Assembly (NCBI GenBank): GCA_937958185.1
Contig: CALFFN010000021.1
Coordinates: 124,001 to 188,000 of the forward strand
Direction of reading: 5' to 3'
DNA: 64,000 nt
DNA from: an uncultured Neglectibacter sp.
Lineage (GTDB): Bacteria; Bacillota; Clostridia; Oscillospirales; Acutalibacteraceae
Position numbers and translations under genes: made by a program. Below, piece by piece: positions 49,470 through 57,672 of the stretch (its first letter is position 1; each line of letters begins with the position of its first letter). Under the pieces are notes generated by a model that did not search any database, had not been told where the DNA came from, and saw only the letters and a list, made by a program, of their open reading frames with translations.

Positions 49470-50744
49470 GTGGTATATCCTTATTTTACGGTCAGCGAAA
49501 CGCTGCAAAAGCTTTCCGCCGCCGCCGAAGCGCGCATCGCGCCCCGCCTGCGGGAGATCGAAGAAACACAGCGCTACAACCAGCAGAAAATGCTGGCAGC
49601 CTTTAACCGGGCGGGTGTCAGCGAAAGCCATTTTGCCGCCAGCACCGGCTATGGCTATGGGGACCGTGGACGAGACGTGCTGGACCAGGTGTACGCCTAT
49701 GCCTTTGGCGCTGAGGACGCATTGGTGCGCTGGAATTTTGTCAGCGGCACCCATACCCTGACCGTGGCGCTGTTCGGCTTGCTCCGTCCCGGCGACAAAA
49801 TGCTCTGCGTCACGGGAACGCCCTACGACACCATTCAGGGCGTGATCGGCATGGAGGGCAGAGAAGAACCCGGTTCTCTCAAAGAATTCGGCATTTCCTA
49901 TGAACAGGTCGAGCTTCTGCCCGATGGTACCCCGGATTATGATGGCATGGAGCGGAAGATATCCCCGGACTATAAAATGGTCTATATCCAGCGCTCCCGG
50001 GGCTACAGTCTGCGCCCGTCCCTGACGGTGGCGGAGATTGAAAAAATCGCGCAGATTGCAAAGAAGAAAGCGCCGAACTGCATTGTGATGGTGGACAATT
50101 GCTACGGTGAGTTTATCGAGCGGGACGAGCCTGTTTCCCGCGGCGCGGACATCATGGCAGGGTCCCTCATCAAAAATCCCGGCGGCGGCGTTGCCCCCAC
50201 CGGCGGTTATATCGCGGGCAGAAAAGATTTGGTAGAGCTTTGCGCCTACCGCCTGACCACCCCCGGCACCGGGCGGGAGATCGGCTGTACGCTGGGGCAG
50301 AACCGGGAGCTTTTCATGGGGGCGTTCCACGCGCCCCATGTTGCCGGGGAAGCCTTGAAGACCGCGGTTTACGCGGCGGCGCTTTTCTCCGTGCTTGGCT
50401 ACGGCGTGACCCCCGCCCCGGAGGAAAAGCGGGGCGACATCATTCAGGTGATAGAACTGAAAACGCCGGAAGCGCTGATCGCGTTCTGCAAAGGCGTTCA
50501 AAAGGGCGCGCCGGTGGATTCCTTCGTCAGCCCCGAGCCCAGCCCCATGCCCGGCTACGACAGCGACGTCATCATGGCGGCAGGGGCTTTTACCCTTGGC
50601 TCATCTATCGAGCTTTCCGCCGACGCTCCTCTGCGGGAGCCTTACGCCGTCTGGATGCAGGGCGGCTTGAATTTCCACAGCGGTCAGCTGGGTATTTTGC
50701 TGGCGGCGCAGGAAATGCTGAACGAGGGCTTATTGAAGCTGTAA
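49470..50744 (+). CDS. YnbB/methionine gamma-lyase-like PLP enzyme
   Basis: The protein has 424 residues. A fold-type I PLP enzyme with FVSGTHTLTVALFGLLRPGD, a cofactor Asp in CIVMVDNCYGEFIE, and the Schiff-base lysine in AGSLIKNPGGGVAPTGGY. It belongs to the family once labelled aluminium-resistance protein and now methionine gamma-lyase family, whose real substrate is not settled. GTG start with AAAGGAAG upstream. It is probably co-transcribed with the GNAT. Confidence 0.9.
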   Translation: MVYPYFTVSETLQKLSAAAEARIAPRLREIEETQRYNQQKMLAAFNRAGVSESHFAASTGYGYGDRGRDVLDQVYAYAFGAEDALVRWNFVSGTHTLTVALFGLLRPGDKMLCVTGTPYDTIQGVIGMEGREEPGSLKEFGISYEQVELLPDGTPDYDGMERKISPDYKMVYIQRSRGYSLRPSLTVAEIEKIAQIAKKKAPNCIVMVDNCYGEFIERDEPVSRGADIMAGSLIKNPGGGVAPTGGYIAGRKDLVELCAYRLTTPGTGREIGCTLGQNRELFMGAFHAPHVAGEALKTAVYAAALFSVLGYGVTPAPEEKRGDIIQVIELKTPEALIAFCKGVQKGAPVDSFVSPEPSPMPGYDSDVIMAAGAFTLGSSIELSADAPLREPYAVWMQGGLNFHSGQLGILLAAQEMLNEGLLKL

Positions 50745-50765
50745 AAACGTTTGTTTTCCGAAGAC

Positions 50766-50804
50766 CAGTCCGAGAGAGTTTTCTCCCGGACTGCTGTTGT
50801 TTTC
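50766..50804 (+). terminator. Terminator after the YnbB-like gene
   Basis: CAGTCCG and CGGACTG form the stem with an inner GAGAG/TCTC, followed by CTGTTGTTTT. Confidence 0.75.
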
Positions 50805-50832
50805 AGAAAGAAAAAATTTTTTTCAAAACCCC

Positions 50833-50863
50833 TTGACTGCAACACGGTGTCGCACTTTATACT
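50833..50863 (+). promoter_or_regulatory. MerR-type promoter with 19-bp spacer and operator
   Basis: TTGACT and TATACT are separated by 19 bases instead of 17. Between them lies the dyad GCAACAC-G-GTGTCGC, with one mismatch. This is the hallmark of promoters twisted into shape by MerR activators. Confidence 0.85.
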
Positions 50864-50890
50864 GAGGGCAGGAAAGAAGGAGGGCAATCT

Positions 50891-51883
50891 ATGGACAAGC
50901 TGATGACCGTGACAGAGGTGTCGAGAGAATACGAGGTTTCTCCCAGAATGCTGCGGCACTATGAAACGCTGGGGCTGATCTCCAGCGCCAGACGGGAGGG
51001 GTACGCCTACCGTGTGTACAGCGAGCAGGACGTTACCCGTCTCCGGCAGATCCTGGTTCTCCGCAAGCTGCGGGTGCCGCTGAAGGATATCAGGCTGATC
51101 CTGGAAGACCCCGGCGCCGCCTCTGCCATTGCCGTTTTTGAGCACAACCTTGCCGAGCTGAATGAGGAAACGCGGGCGCTGTCTACCGTACGGGACATTT
51201 TGGCGCAGTTCCTTGCGCTTTTGAAGTCACGCGTTCAAATTCCGGCAGGGGAAACGCTTTTGAGCGACAAAAAGCTTCTCAGCCTGGCTAATTCCCTCGC
51301 TCCTTCCTCAACACAGCTTTCCAACGAAAGGAGAAACACCATGCAGGAAGATTTGAACAAAGCAGAGCAGATATCCCAGTCCATGTCGGACGTGCGCATC
51401 GTCCACCTGCCCGCCGCCACCGTGGCGGCAGCCCATTTTATTGGGGAGAACCCCGAGGACAGGGCAGGGAAGATGATCGCGGATTTTGTCCGGGAAAACC
51501 GGGTGTGGGAAAAGCTCCCCGGCTTGCGGCTGTACGGCTTTAACCACCCGAACCCCAAGGACGAGACAGGCGTTTACGGGTACGAATTCTGGGTGACGAT
51601 CCCGGAGGATATGGAGGTGGCTCCGCCCCTTCAGAAAAAGGAGTTCCCCGGCGGCACCTACGCTGCGCACATGATCCAGATGGGAAATTTCCATGAATGG
51701 GCATGGCTTGACGAGTGGGTGCGAAAAAGCGGAGAGTATGATTACTGCGGGTGCGGGGACCCGGACGTCATGTTCGGTTCCCTGGAGGAGCACCTGAACT
51801 TTCACGACCATATCCAGCAGACCCCAGAGGGAGAGCCGGAAACCACCCAGCTTGACCTGCTGATCCCGGTTCGGAAACGGTAA
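50891..51883 (+). CDS. MerR-family regulator with GyrI-like effector domain
   Basis: The protein has 330 residues. The MerR HTH is TVTEVSREYEVSPRMLRHYETLGLI and YRVYSEQDVTRLRQI, followed by a dimerisation coil. From about residue 165 a GyrI-like ligand domain (VRIVHLPAATVAAAHF, GYEFWVTIPEDMEVAPP, GGTYAAHMIQ) fits BmrR-like drug sensors. It lies directly under a 19-bp-spacer promoter and probably activates itself and the two to three small genes that follow. Confidence 0.92.
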   Translation: MDKLMTVTEVSREYEVSPRMLRHYETLGLISSARREGYAYRVYSEQDVTRLRQILVLRKLRVPLKDIRLILEDPGAASAIAVFEHNLAELNEETRALSTVRDILAQFLALLKSRVQIPAGETLLSDKKLLSLANSLAPSSTQLSNERRNTMQEDLNKAEQISQSMSDVRIVHLPAATVAAAHFIGENPEDRAGKMIADFVRENRVWEKLPGLRLYGFNHPNPKDETGVYGYEFWVTIPEDMEVAPPLQKKEFPGGTYAAHMIQMGNFHEWAWLDEWVRKSGEYDYCGCGDPDVMFGSLEEHLNFHDHIQQTPEGEPETTQLDLLIPVRKR

Positions 51884-51899
51884 GAGAGGAGACGGAACA

Positions 51900-52247
51900 A
51901 TGCCGGACGGAATGAACGCGGAGGTAAGCCTGCGGCTTGCGGCATTCCCGCCGGAGCTGAGAAACCTGTATGACGAATTGAGAAGCTTGCTTCTGGAAAG
52001 CGCCGCTCAGGACGTGGAGGAGCGTCTCTGGGCAAAAATGCCCAGCTATTATGTGGGGGAACAGTATGTTCGGCTTGTTCCCTTTCCCGACCATATCAAT
52101 GTGCAGGCGGACTCTATCCTGGAGCACAGGGAGGAGCTGCAGGGGTATCGGCTCACGCCGAAGGGCATGCTTCAGATTTATACATGGCAGCAGGTCCCCG
52201 CGGAAGTTCTGCGAAAGGTATTTTCAGAGGCATTGCTCTTACCATAG
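51900..52247 (+). CDS. DUF1801-like (YdhG-type) protein
   Basis: The protein has 115 residues. The stretch LWAKMPSYYVGEQYVRLVPFPDHINVQA resembles the DUF1801/YdhG fold, small alpha-beta proteins of unknown function. It begins 16 bases after the MerR gene, so it is likely in its operon. GAGAGGAG precedes the ATG. Confidence 0.65.
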   Translation: MPDGMNAEVSLRLAAFPPELRNLYDELRSLLLESAAQDVEERLWAKMPSYYVGEQYVRLVPFPDHINVQADSILEHREELQGYRLTPKGMLQIYTWQQVPAEVLRKVFSEALLLP

Positions 52248-52279
52248 AAAAAAAGCAGGGATAACGCAAGGAGGGGACT

Positions 52280-52729
52280 ATGAAACTGATCCCGGCAGAA
52301 GAGAAGCACCTTGAACTTTTGACAAAAATATCCAAGAATGCTTTTGACAGCGATATCGATGTGGGCGCAAAAGGACCGGGAGGACCTCCCGGTTATGATT
52401 CCTGCCATTGGCACAGAAGAATGATGGAAGAAGGACATTTGCTCACAGCTGTGGAAGAAGGGAAAATCATCGGCGGTGCGGTTATTTTCAGAAATCAAGA
52501 CGATGAAACTGCCCTATACGTCGGAAGGATTTTTATTGACCCGGCTCTTTTTCGGAAGGGGTACGGCAAAAAAATGATGACCACACTGGAACAGGATAAC
52601 CCTGATGTCATGACGTGGAATTTAGAAACGCCGGCATGGAATCGACGTACAAACGATTTTTATAAGAAAATAGGTTATGTGGAAATTTATAGAGATGATG
52701 GAGAGGTGCGCTATCAAAAAACGCGATGA
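52280..52729 (+). CDS. GNAT-family N-acetyltransferase
   Basis: The protein has 149 residues. A full-length single GNAT domain with VGRIFIDPALFRKGYGKKMMTTL near residue 85 and NRRTNDFYKKIGYVEI. The acceptor is unknown. Codon use is more AT-rich than the surrounding chromosome. It follows the MerR group on the same strand. Confidence 0.82.
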   Translation: MKLIPAEEKHLELLTKISKNAFDSDIDVGAKGPGGPPGYDSCHWHRRMMEEGHLLTAVEEGKIIGGAVIFRNQDDETALYVGRIFIDPALFRKGYGKKMMTTLEQDNPDVMTWNLETPAWNRRTNDFYKKIGYVEIYRDDGEVRYQKTR

Positions 52730-52767
52730 GATGTCTTCTCTAGAAAAAGTAAGGAGGGATTTGACAG

Positions 52768-53712
52768 ATGAACAGCTTTAGAGAGTGTTTTCCAAAAGAC
52801 CGCAAGCCGGAAATCACGGATTTGGAAGCTTTCTGGAGCAGCAATGTCACGGTACTGTTCCGAGATTTTGCGGAGCACATTTTGAAAAATTATGATCTGA
52901 GATTCGGGATCCCCGTTTGGTCAGAAAGGAACGGCTGGACCTATCGCATAGGAAAATCCGGCGTGTATCTCATTACGGGGGTTTTGATTGAACAGGACTC
53001 GTTCCTTGTAGAACAGATTCGGGTAAAGGATAAAGCAAGCTATCTTACGCTGTTGGAGCATGTGCGCAAACTTTATCTGGAAAACAGGGAGAGCTTTGAA
53101 AAAAGGATTGCGGAAAAGAACATGCGGCAGGCGCAGAGAAACAAGAAACGGATCGAAAGGGAAAGCAGAGAGCGCTCAGAGCTGCAGGACAGGATCGTTC
53201 AGGGAAAATATAATGTTTTTCATTGGCCGGATAAGCTGAATATTGAGAAACTAAAACAGCTGTATTATCTGGATGCCAAAGGAATTCAGGATATTGATCT
53301 TGCTGATGAAATCGGTCTGACATTGTATCTTCGCTGCAAATACGGAAAAGAAGATATGGAGCGCATGGAGCGCTATGTGATCAGGTGCCATCACTGTCAG
53401 GCAGAGTTGGAGGGCGACGGAGACTTCAGGCAATGTCAATGCGGATATCAGTATTCGTATAGGGAGTACCGCAGAAGTTATCGCAGAAACAATATGCCCA
53501 CCGGCGCAGCTGCCAAAGTGTTTGAAGCATTTCTCTCTGATTGGACTATGGCAAAAGGTTACTCGCAGAAAATAGTTTTGATTGATTCCCTGCTGCATGA
53601 ATTTCACCTTTCCTTAATTTCCGGCGCAGTACACCGACCAGTTGCGATGAATTTTATCGACGGCACGGTGGAGAAGGTAACGAATATCATCAACTCTCTG
53701 GCAAGGGAATAA
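52768..53712 (+). CDS. Unrecognised protein with basic coiled segment and zinc ribbon
   Basis: The protein has 314 residues. I do not recognise the whole. Residues 20-110 form an alpha-beta domain (IPVWSERNGWTYRIGKSG, YLITGVLIEQDSFLV). Residues 115-150 are a charged, helical Arg/Lys/Glu stretch (RQAQRNKKRIERESRERSE). Residues 208-235 give a zinc-ribbon-like CHHC...CQC, and the C-terminus is helical. GC content is lower than its neighbours. It may be a transferred accessory gene; no function is claimed. Confidence 0.65.
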   Translation: MNSFRECFPKDRKPEITDLEAFWSSNVTVLFRDFAEHILKNYDLRFGIPVWSERNGWTYRIGKSGVYLITGVLIEQDSFLVEQIRVKDKASYLTLLEHVRKLYLENRESFEKRIAEKNMRQAQRNKKRIERESRERSELQDRIVQGKYNVFHWPDKLNIEKLKQLYYLDAKGIQDIDLADEIGLTLYLRCKYGKEDMERMERYVIRCHHCQAELEGDGDFRQCQCGYQYSYREYRRSYRRNNMPTGAAAKVFEAFLSDWTMAKGYSQKIVLIDSLLHEFHLSLISGAVHRPVAMNFIDGTVEKVTNIINSLARE

Positions 53713-53756
53713 GGGCAGATCGGCGAAATTTTCTATTCCAGATCAGAGCAGAAACC

Positions 53757-53792
53757 TGAAAAACAGACTGAGAGAAAATCCTCTCAGTCTGT
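53757..53792 (-). terminator. Terminator overlapping the MGMT-like gene stop
   Basis: ACAGACTGAGAG and CTCTCAGTCTGT are 12-base arms. On the minus strand TTTTTC follows, and the stop codon of the MGMT-like gene lies in the first arm. Confidence 0.8.
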
Positions 53793-54107
53793 GCCACGTT
53801 CTATTTCTCCTGACCAGAGACAGCGCTTCAGGTCTACCCGGCCGTCCGGCAAAAAGGGGATATTTTCGTCTTCCAGCAGTCCTCGCTGGATTTCCTTTCC
53901 GCCGAAAGCCTGGTCGCAGCAGAGCCTTCCGTCGCTGTATAAGACCCGGTGGCAGGGCAGCCCAGCCGGGGCCCGGTACATGGCAGCCCCAACGATCCTT
54001 GCAGCCCGCGGGCTTCCTGCCATGGCGGCAAGCTGACCGTAGGTCGTCACCTTTCCCTCCGGGACCTGAGCGACAAGGTCATACACACGTTTTGGAAAGC
54101 TTTTCAT
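53784..54107 (-). CDS. MGMT-family DNA-binding domain protein
   Basis: The protein has 107 residues, corresponding only to the C-terminal domain of O6-alkylguanine-DNA alkyltransferase: FPKRVYDLVAQVPEGKVTTYGQLA, ARIVGAAMYRAPAGLPCHRVL. The PCHR cysteine that accepts the alkyl group in the full enzyme is kept, unlike the Trp of alkyltransferase-like proteins. It may bind alkylated bases for nucleotide-excision repair or still transfer; the sequence does not decide. Confidence 0.85.
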   Translation of the reverse strand: MKSFPKRVYDLVAQVPEGKVTTYGQLAAMAGSPRAARIVGAAMYRAPAGLPCHRVLYSDGRLCCDQAFGGKEIQRGLLEDENIPFLPDGRVDLKRCLWSGEIERGTD

Positions 54108-54199
54108 GATCTCCCGCCTTTCTGTATGTCCAGTATACGTGATTTTTTGAAAGGAAGCAAGGAAAACAACAAAATCGCCAAACGAAAAGGAGAATGCAA

Positions 54200-54556
54200 A
54201 TGGAGCTTATCATGCAGCCCACCTTTGAAACCTGCGGTCAGGCGTGTATCGCTATGATCTCGGGAAAAACGGTGGAGGAAGTTATTAAGGACATGAAAAC
54301 CGATGGTCCCACCAGCATAGGGCAGCTGGTGAAGATATTGGACGAATATGGGATAAAGCACGCGGAAAAGAATGTGCGCATTTCCCAAAAGAACCCGGTG
54401 CCCTATGAGTTTTCCATTTTGACCGCTCACATGAAGGGCGGGTATAACCACTGGCTGCTGCTGTACGGCGGTCGCTATTACGACCCCGAGTTTGGTTTGA
54501 TCGAGGGAGAATACCCCCACGGCAGGATCACTTCTTTTTTCGCCATCTATCCATAA
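54200..54556 (+). CDS. C39-like cysteine peptidase domain protein
   Basis: The protein has about 118 residues. QPTFETCGQACIAMISGKTVE has the Gln and Cys of a C39/papain-like site, and YNHWLLLYGGRYYDPEFG has the His-Asp part. It is a stand-alone peptidase domain with no membrane or ABC part, so it may process a peptide or be a diverged toxin-like hydrolase. ATG 54200 has AAAGGAG at seven bases; ATG 54194 is too close. Confidence 0.75.
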   Translation: MELIMQPTFETCGQACIAMISGKTVEEVIKDMKTDGPTSIGQLVKILDEYGIKHAEKNVRISQKNPVPYEFSILTAHMKGGYNHWLLLYGGRYYDPEFGLIEGEYPHGRITSFFAIYP

Positions 54557-54561
54557 GGTTT

Positions 54562-54596
54562 CCGGGCGGTCCTTTTTGAGGGACCGCCCGGGTTTT
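54562..54596. terminator. Terminator after the C39-like gene
   Basis: CCGGGCGGTCC and GGACCGCCCGG form an 11-bp stem followed by GTTTTG. The convergent permease gene ends nearby. Confidence 0.8.
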
Positions 54597-54610
54597 GCCT
54601 TTCCAGGGAT

Positions 54611-55396
54611 TCAGCCGATATCCTTTCTGCCGTATTGCCAAAAGGCAAGGAAAACGCCGATAAGGGAAAAAGCTATGCCGGAAGCCAGATACCCGGCGTT
54701 GATAGCACCGTTCGTAACGATGTCCGCGCCCTCCGTATAGCCAAAGGGCGTAATATATTTCAGGAATTTTGTTTCCTCCAGCAGATTGGAAAGAAGATTG
54801 ATGAAATAGAACAGCGCGGCAAGCCCTAGCCCCGCGCCGAGACCGCTTTGGCGCAGGAAAGCGGAGATACCGAAGGTGATGGCTGCCGTTTCCACCTGCA
54901 TGAGAAAATAAGCGAGAAAGAGCAGCGCAGTGGTAGAGGCGGGCATAGCTTCGTGAATGACAGCTTCAGCCAGCAGGGTGAAAGCGGCGGAAACAGCGTT
55001 CAGCAGGACTAATTGGATCAGGATCGCGCAGAATTTCCCTCCCACCACGGCGGCACGGGAAATGGGGTGGGTCAGCAGGAAATCTGCCGTATGTTCTTTT
55101 TCTTCCTTTGCCAGTGCGGAGATTCCCAGCAGCGCGGCAAAAAAAGCGCCGCCCAGCCCCAGTATGTTCCCGCATTCCACGGCAAAGAAGCCGGAAAATT
55201 CGCCGTAATTTATTCTGTCTAAGCCGAACGCCTGAGAAAAGCTGCCCATATTGGCAAAGGCGGCGCTGATTTCCGTCATCTGCTTTTCCATTTCCGGGTA
55301 GATCAGCACACAGATCCCCAGCAGCAGAGAGATCGCAGCCGTCCAAACCACCAGAGAATTTCTGCCCAGCTTCAGTTCATGCTTCACGATAGTCAT
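54611..55396 (-). CDS. ABC-2-type exporter permease
   Basis: The protein has 261 residues with six membrane helices and an ABC-2 core (FAALLGISALAKEEKEHTADFLLTHPISR). It overlaps the ATPase gene upstream by four bases and is the membrane half of the exporter. The substrate is unknown. Confidence 0.88.
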   Translation of the reverse strand: MTIVKHELKLGRNSLVVWTAAISLLLGICVLIYPEMEKQMTEISAAFANMGSFSQAFGLDRINYGEFSGFFAVECGNILGLGGAFFAALLGISALAKEEKEHTADFLLTHPISRAAVVGGKFCAILIQLVLLNAVSAAFTLLAEAVIHEAMPASTTALLFLAYFLMQVETAAITFGISAFLRQSGLGAGLGLAALFYFINLLSNLLEETKFLKYITPFGYTEGADIVTNGAINAGYLASGIAFSLIGVFLAFWQYGRKDIG

Positions 55397-56271
55397 AGGG
55401 TTTCTCCTTTCGCATAGTAATGCAGGAAGATTTCTTCCAGATCAGGCTCGGCAATGGTCAGGTCGGCGGGGGAAAGGCGGGTCAGCTCCCGCAGGAGCAG
55501 ATCGGTTTCTCCGCTGTAGAGAAAGCTGACGGAGCCATTTCCCGTTTGCACGTCCCGGATGCCCTGCAGGTTCGGCTCAGCCGTCACACCGTGCAGGGTG
55601 ACCCGTTTCGCGCCGGTGTGCCCCAGCCGCTCCACACGGTCCGCTGCCAGCAGCTTTCCTTCCCGGATCACGGCGGCGTGCCGGCAGTACCGCTGCACCT
55701 CGGAAAGGATATGGGAGGAGAGGAAAACGGTAGCGCCCTCCCGGTTGCGTTCCTGCAAAAGCGCAAAAAATTCCCGCTGGATCAAAGGGTCCAGCCCGCT
55801 GGTGGGTTCGTCCAGAATGTACAGGCTGGGCTTGTGCTGCATGGCGCAGACGATCCCAACCTTCTTTCGGTTGCCGAGAGAAAGCTCAGCCACCCGGCGG
55901 GAGGTATCCAGCCCCAGCCGTTCACAGAGCATGGCGGCTTCCCGGGAACAATCCTTTTTTCGCAGCCCGGCGGAAAATTTCAATACTTCTTTGACCTGCA
56001 TTCCACTGTAAAATGTAGTTTCCGAGGGAAGAAAGCCGATTTGTGAGAGCAGCTCCTTCCGATGGGTGCGGATATCGAGCCCCAACAGTTCCGCTGTGCC
56101 GCCGGTGGGGGAGATCAGCCCCAGCAGCGTGCGGATCGTGGTGCTTTTTCCCGCTCCGTTGGGACCGATAAAGCCGAAGAAATCCCCCTGCCCCACGGTC
56201 AAATTCATTTCGACAATGCCCCGGGATTTTCCATAATATTTTGTCAGGTTTTTCGTTTCAATGGCGTTCAT
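55393..56271 (-). CDS. ABC exporter ATP-binding protein
   Basis: The protein has 292 residues. Walker A is GPNGAGKSTTIRTLLG, the signature LSLGNRKKVGI, Walker B LYILDEPTSGLDP and the switch His in VFLSSHILSEV. It powers the ABC-2 permease encoded next. Its start overlaps the end of the TetR gene by 14 bases, so regulator, ATPase and permease form one operon. Confidence 0.94.
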   Translation of the reverse strand: MNAIETKNLTKYYGKSRGIVEMNLTVGQGDFFGFIGPNGAGKSTTIRTLLGLISPTGGTAELLGLDIRTHRKELLSQIGFLPSETTFYSGMQVKEVLKFSAGLRKKDCSREAAMLCERLGLDTSRRVAELSLGNRKKVGIVCAMQHKPSLYILDEPTSGLDPLIQREFFALLQERNREGATVFLSSHILSEVQRYCRHAAVIREGKLLAADRVERLGHTGAKRVTLHGVTAEPNLQGIRDVQTGNGSVSFLYSGETDLLLRELTRLSPADLTIAEPDLEEIFLHYYAKGETL

Positions 56272-56887
56272 TCGGAGTCTCCCTTCTCTTGTAGACAGAT
56301 TTCCAGAAGCTCAGCAGTTTTTGAAAGTCCCGCTTCATCTGCGCCGTGTCCAGCCCGCCCCGCTGTAGCATTTCCCAGAGGTATCCCTCCGAAGCCCAGT
56401 ACATTTCCCGGTACATCATCTGCAGGTCCAGCCCCGGCACAAAGTCTTCTGGCGGCAGGGCTGTCAGCGCGATAGCGGCTTTTTTGTCGAAATGCTTTCG
56501 GTAGCTGCGCTGGATTTCCCTGCTCAGCTCTTCGTCTTTTTCATAAAATGCTTTTACGGCAAACAGCGCTATGCAGGGATATTGCTCCATGATCTCAAAT
56601 TTAGCGTCCATGCCCCGCTCCATCATTTCAAATAAGTCAGTAGACTCATAACAGCGATAGGCGGTAAGGGTGTTTACAGTAAGCTCGGCGGCCTGTTCCC
56701 AAAGAAACAGATAAAACTCCTTTTTGTTGCGGAAATAGTGGAACAGCAGGGATTTGCTGATCCCGGCGGCGCCCGCGACCTCGCTCATGGGGCTTTTCCG
56801 ATAGCTGTTTTCCGAAAACACCTGAAACCCGGCGTTTAGGATCCTCTGCTGCTTTTCCTGCGGCAGCTGAAAAAATTTTGGATTCAT
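56258..56887 (-). CDS. TetR-family regulator of the ABC exporter
   Basis: The protein has about 209 residues. The HTH is RILNAGFQVFSENSYRKSPMSEVAGAAGISKSLLFHYFRNKKEFYLF. It is the first gene of the exporter operon and is divergent from a methyltransferase gene. ATG 56887 has AAGGAGGG upstream. It probably represses its own operon. Confidence 0.9.
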   Translation of the reverse strand: MNPKFFQLPQEKQQRILNAGFQVFSENSYRKSPMSEVAGAAGISKSLLFHYFRNKKEFYLFLWEQAAELTVNTLTAYRCYESTDLFEMMERGMDAKFEIMEQYPCIALFAVKAFYEKDEELSREIQRSYRKHFDKKAAIALTALPPEDFVPGLDLQMMYREMYWASEGYLWEMLQRGGLDTAQMKRDFQKLLSFWKSVYKRRETPNERH

Positions 56888-56901
56888 AAGCCCTCCTTGT
56901 T

Positions 56902-56914
56902 GACCGCTGCGGTC
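56902..56914. promoter_or_regulatory. Candidate TetR operator
   Basis: GACCGC-T-GCGGTC is a perfect dyad between the tetR gene's start region and the divergent gene. A further half-site TTGACCGC lies at about 56937. Confidence 0.5.
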
Positions 56915-56969
56915 CATACCGATATTGTAAATCCATTGACCGCTTTTGAGAAGACCCCCGCAAAAATAA

Positions 56970-56998
56970 TTGCTTTTTCTAGGATCAAGCTGTATCAT
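56970..56998 (+). promoter_or_regulatory. Promoter of the methyltransferase-family gene
   Basis: TTGCTT and TATCAT are spaced by 17 bases, about 40 bases before the start. Confidence 0.55.
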
Positions 56999-57035
56999 AT
57001 TTCCATGGAACAGCAAAAAATGAAATGGAGAGAAA

Positions 57036-57623
57036 ATGACAATGGTCTTTCAAATAATCGGCGTTGTGCTGTTGCTGGCGTTTTATACCTGCTATTTTGG
57101 GAAAATGCTGCGCCAGAAAAAGCGGGGCATTCAAACAGACCAGATGGGGAAAGGGAAGCGGGGCATGGTCAAGGGAATCGAGCTTTCCGTGAAATTCTGT
57201 ACTTGTTTTGTGGTGTTTGCAGAAGTGCTGGCTCTTTTCCTGAATGTTTCCGGGCTCCCCACATGGTGCAGAGTGGCAGGCGTTCTTTTGGGTATAGCGG
57301 GAGTGGTGATTTTTATTCTATCCGTAGTGACTATGAAAGACAGCTGGCGCGCCGGGGTGCCGGAGGGGGAAAAGACAGAGCTTGTGACCGCCGGAATTTA
57401 CAGCTGGAGCAGAAATCCCGCTTTTCTGGGGTTTGACCTGCTTTATCTCGGTCTGCTGCTCATGTTTTTTCACTGGGCGCTGTTCCTTGTCACCGTCCTT
57501 GCCGTGCTGATGCTGCACTTGCAGATCGTAAATGTAGAAGAAGATTTTCTGGCGCAGACCTTTGGCGGGGAATACGTCAATTACAGAAAAAAGGTGTGCC
57601 GGTATTTTGGCAGGAAAGGCTGA
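57036..57623 (+). CDS. Isoprenylcysteine/phospholipid methyltransferase-family membrane protein
   Basis: The protein has 195 residues with five hydrophobic helices. The C-terminal half has the ICMT/PEMT-like pattern LVTAGIYSWSRNPAFLGFDLLYLGLLLMF and EEDFLAQTFGGEYVNYRKKVCRYF. These bind S-adenosylmethionine in the membrane. The substrate is unknown. It is divergent from the TetR gene and could be under its control. Confidence 0.82.
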   Translation: MTMVFQIIGVVLLLAFYTCYFGKMLRQKKRGIQTDQMGKGKRGMVKGIELSVKFCTCFVVFAEVLALFLNVSGLPTWCRVAGVLLGIAGVVIFILSVVTMKDSWRAGVPEGEKTELVTAGIYSWSRNPAFLGFDLLYLGLLLMFFHWALFLVTVLAVLMLHLQIVNVEEDFLAQTFGGEYVNYRKKVCRYFGRKG

Positions 57624-57635
57624 ATCGAAGAACTA

Positions 57636-57668
57636 AAAGGGGCTTGCAGATCTTCTGCAAGCCCCTTT
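57636..57668. terminator. Bidirectional terminator between the methyltransferase gene and copA
   Basis: AAAGGGGCTTGCAGA and TCTGCAAGCCCCTTT form a 15-bp stem. Confidence 0.9.
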
Positions 57669-57672
57669 GCGT

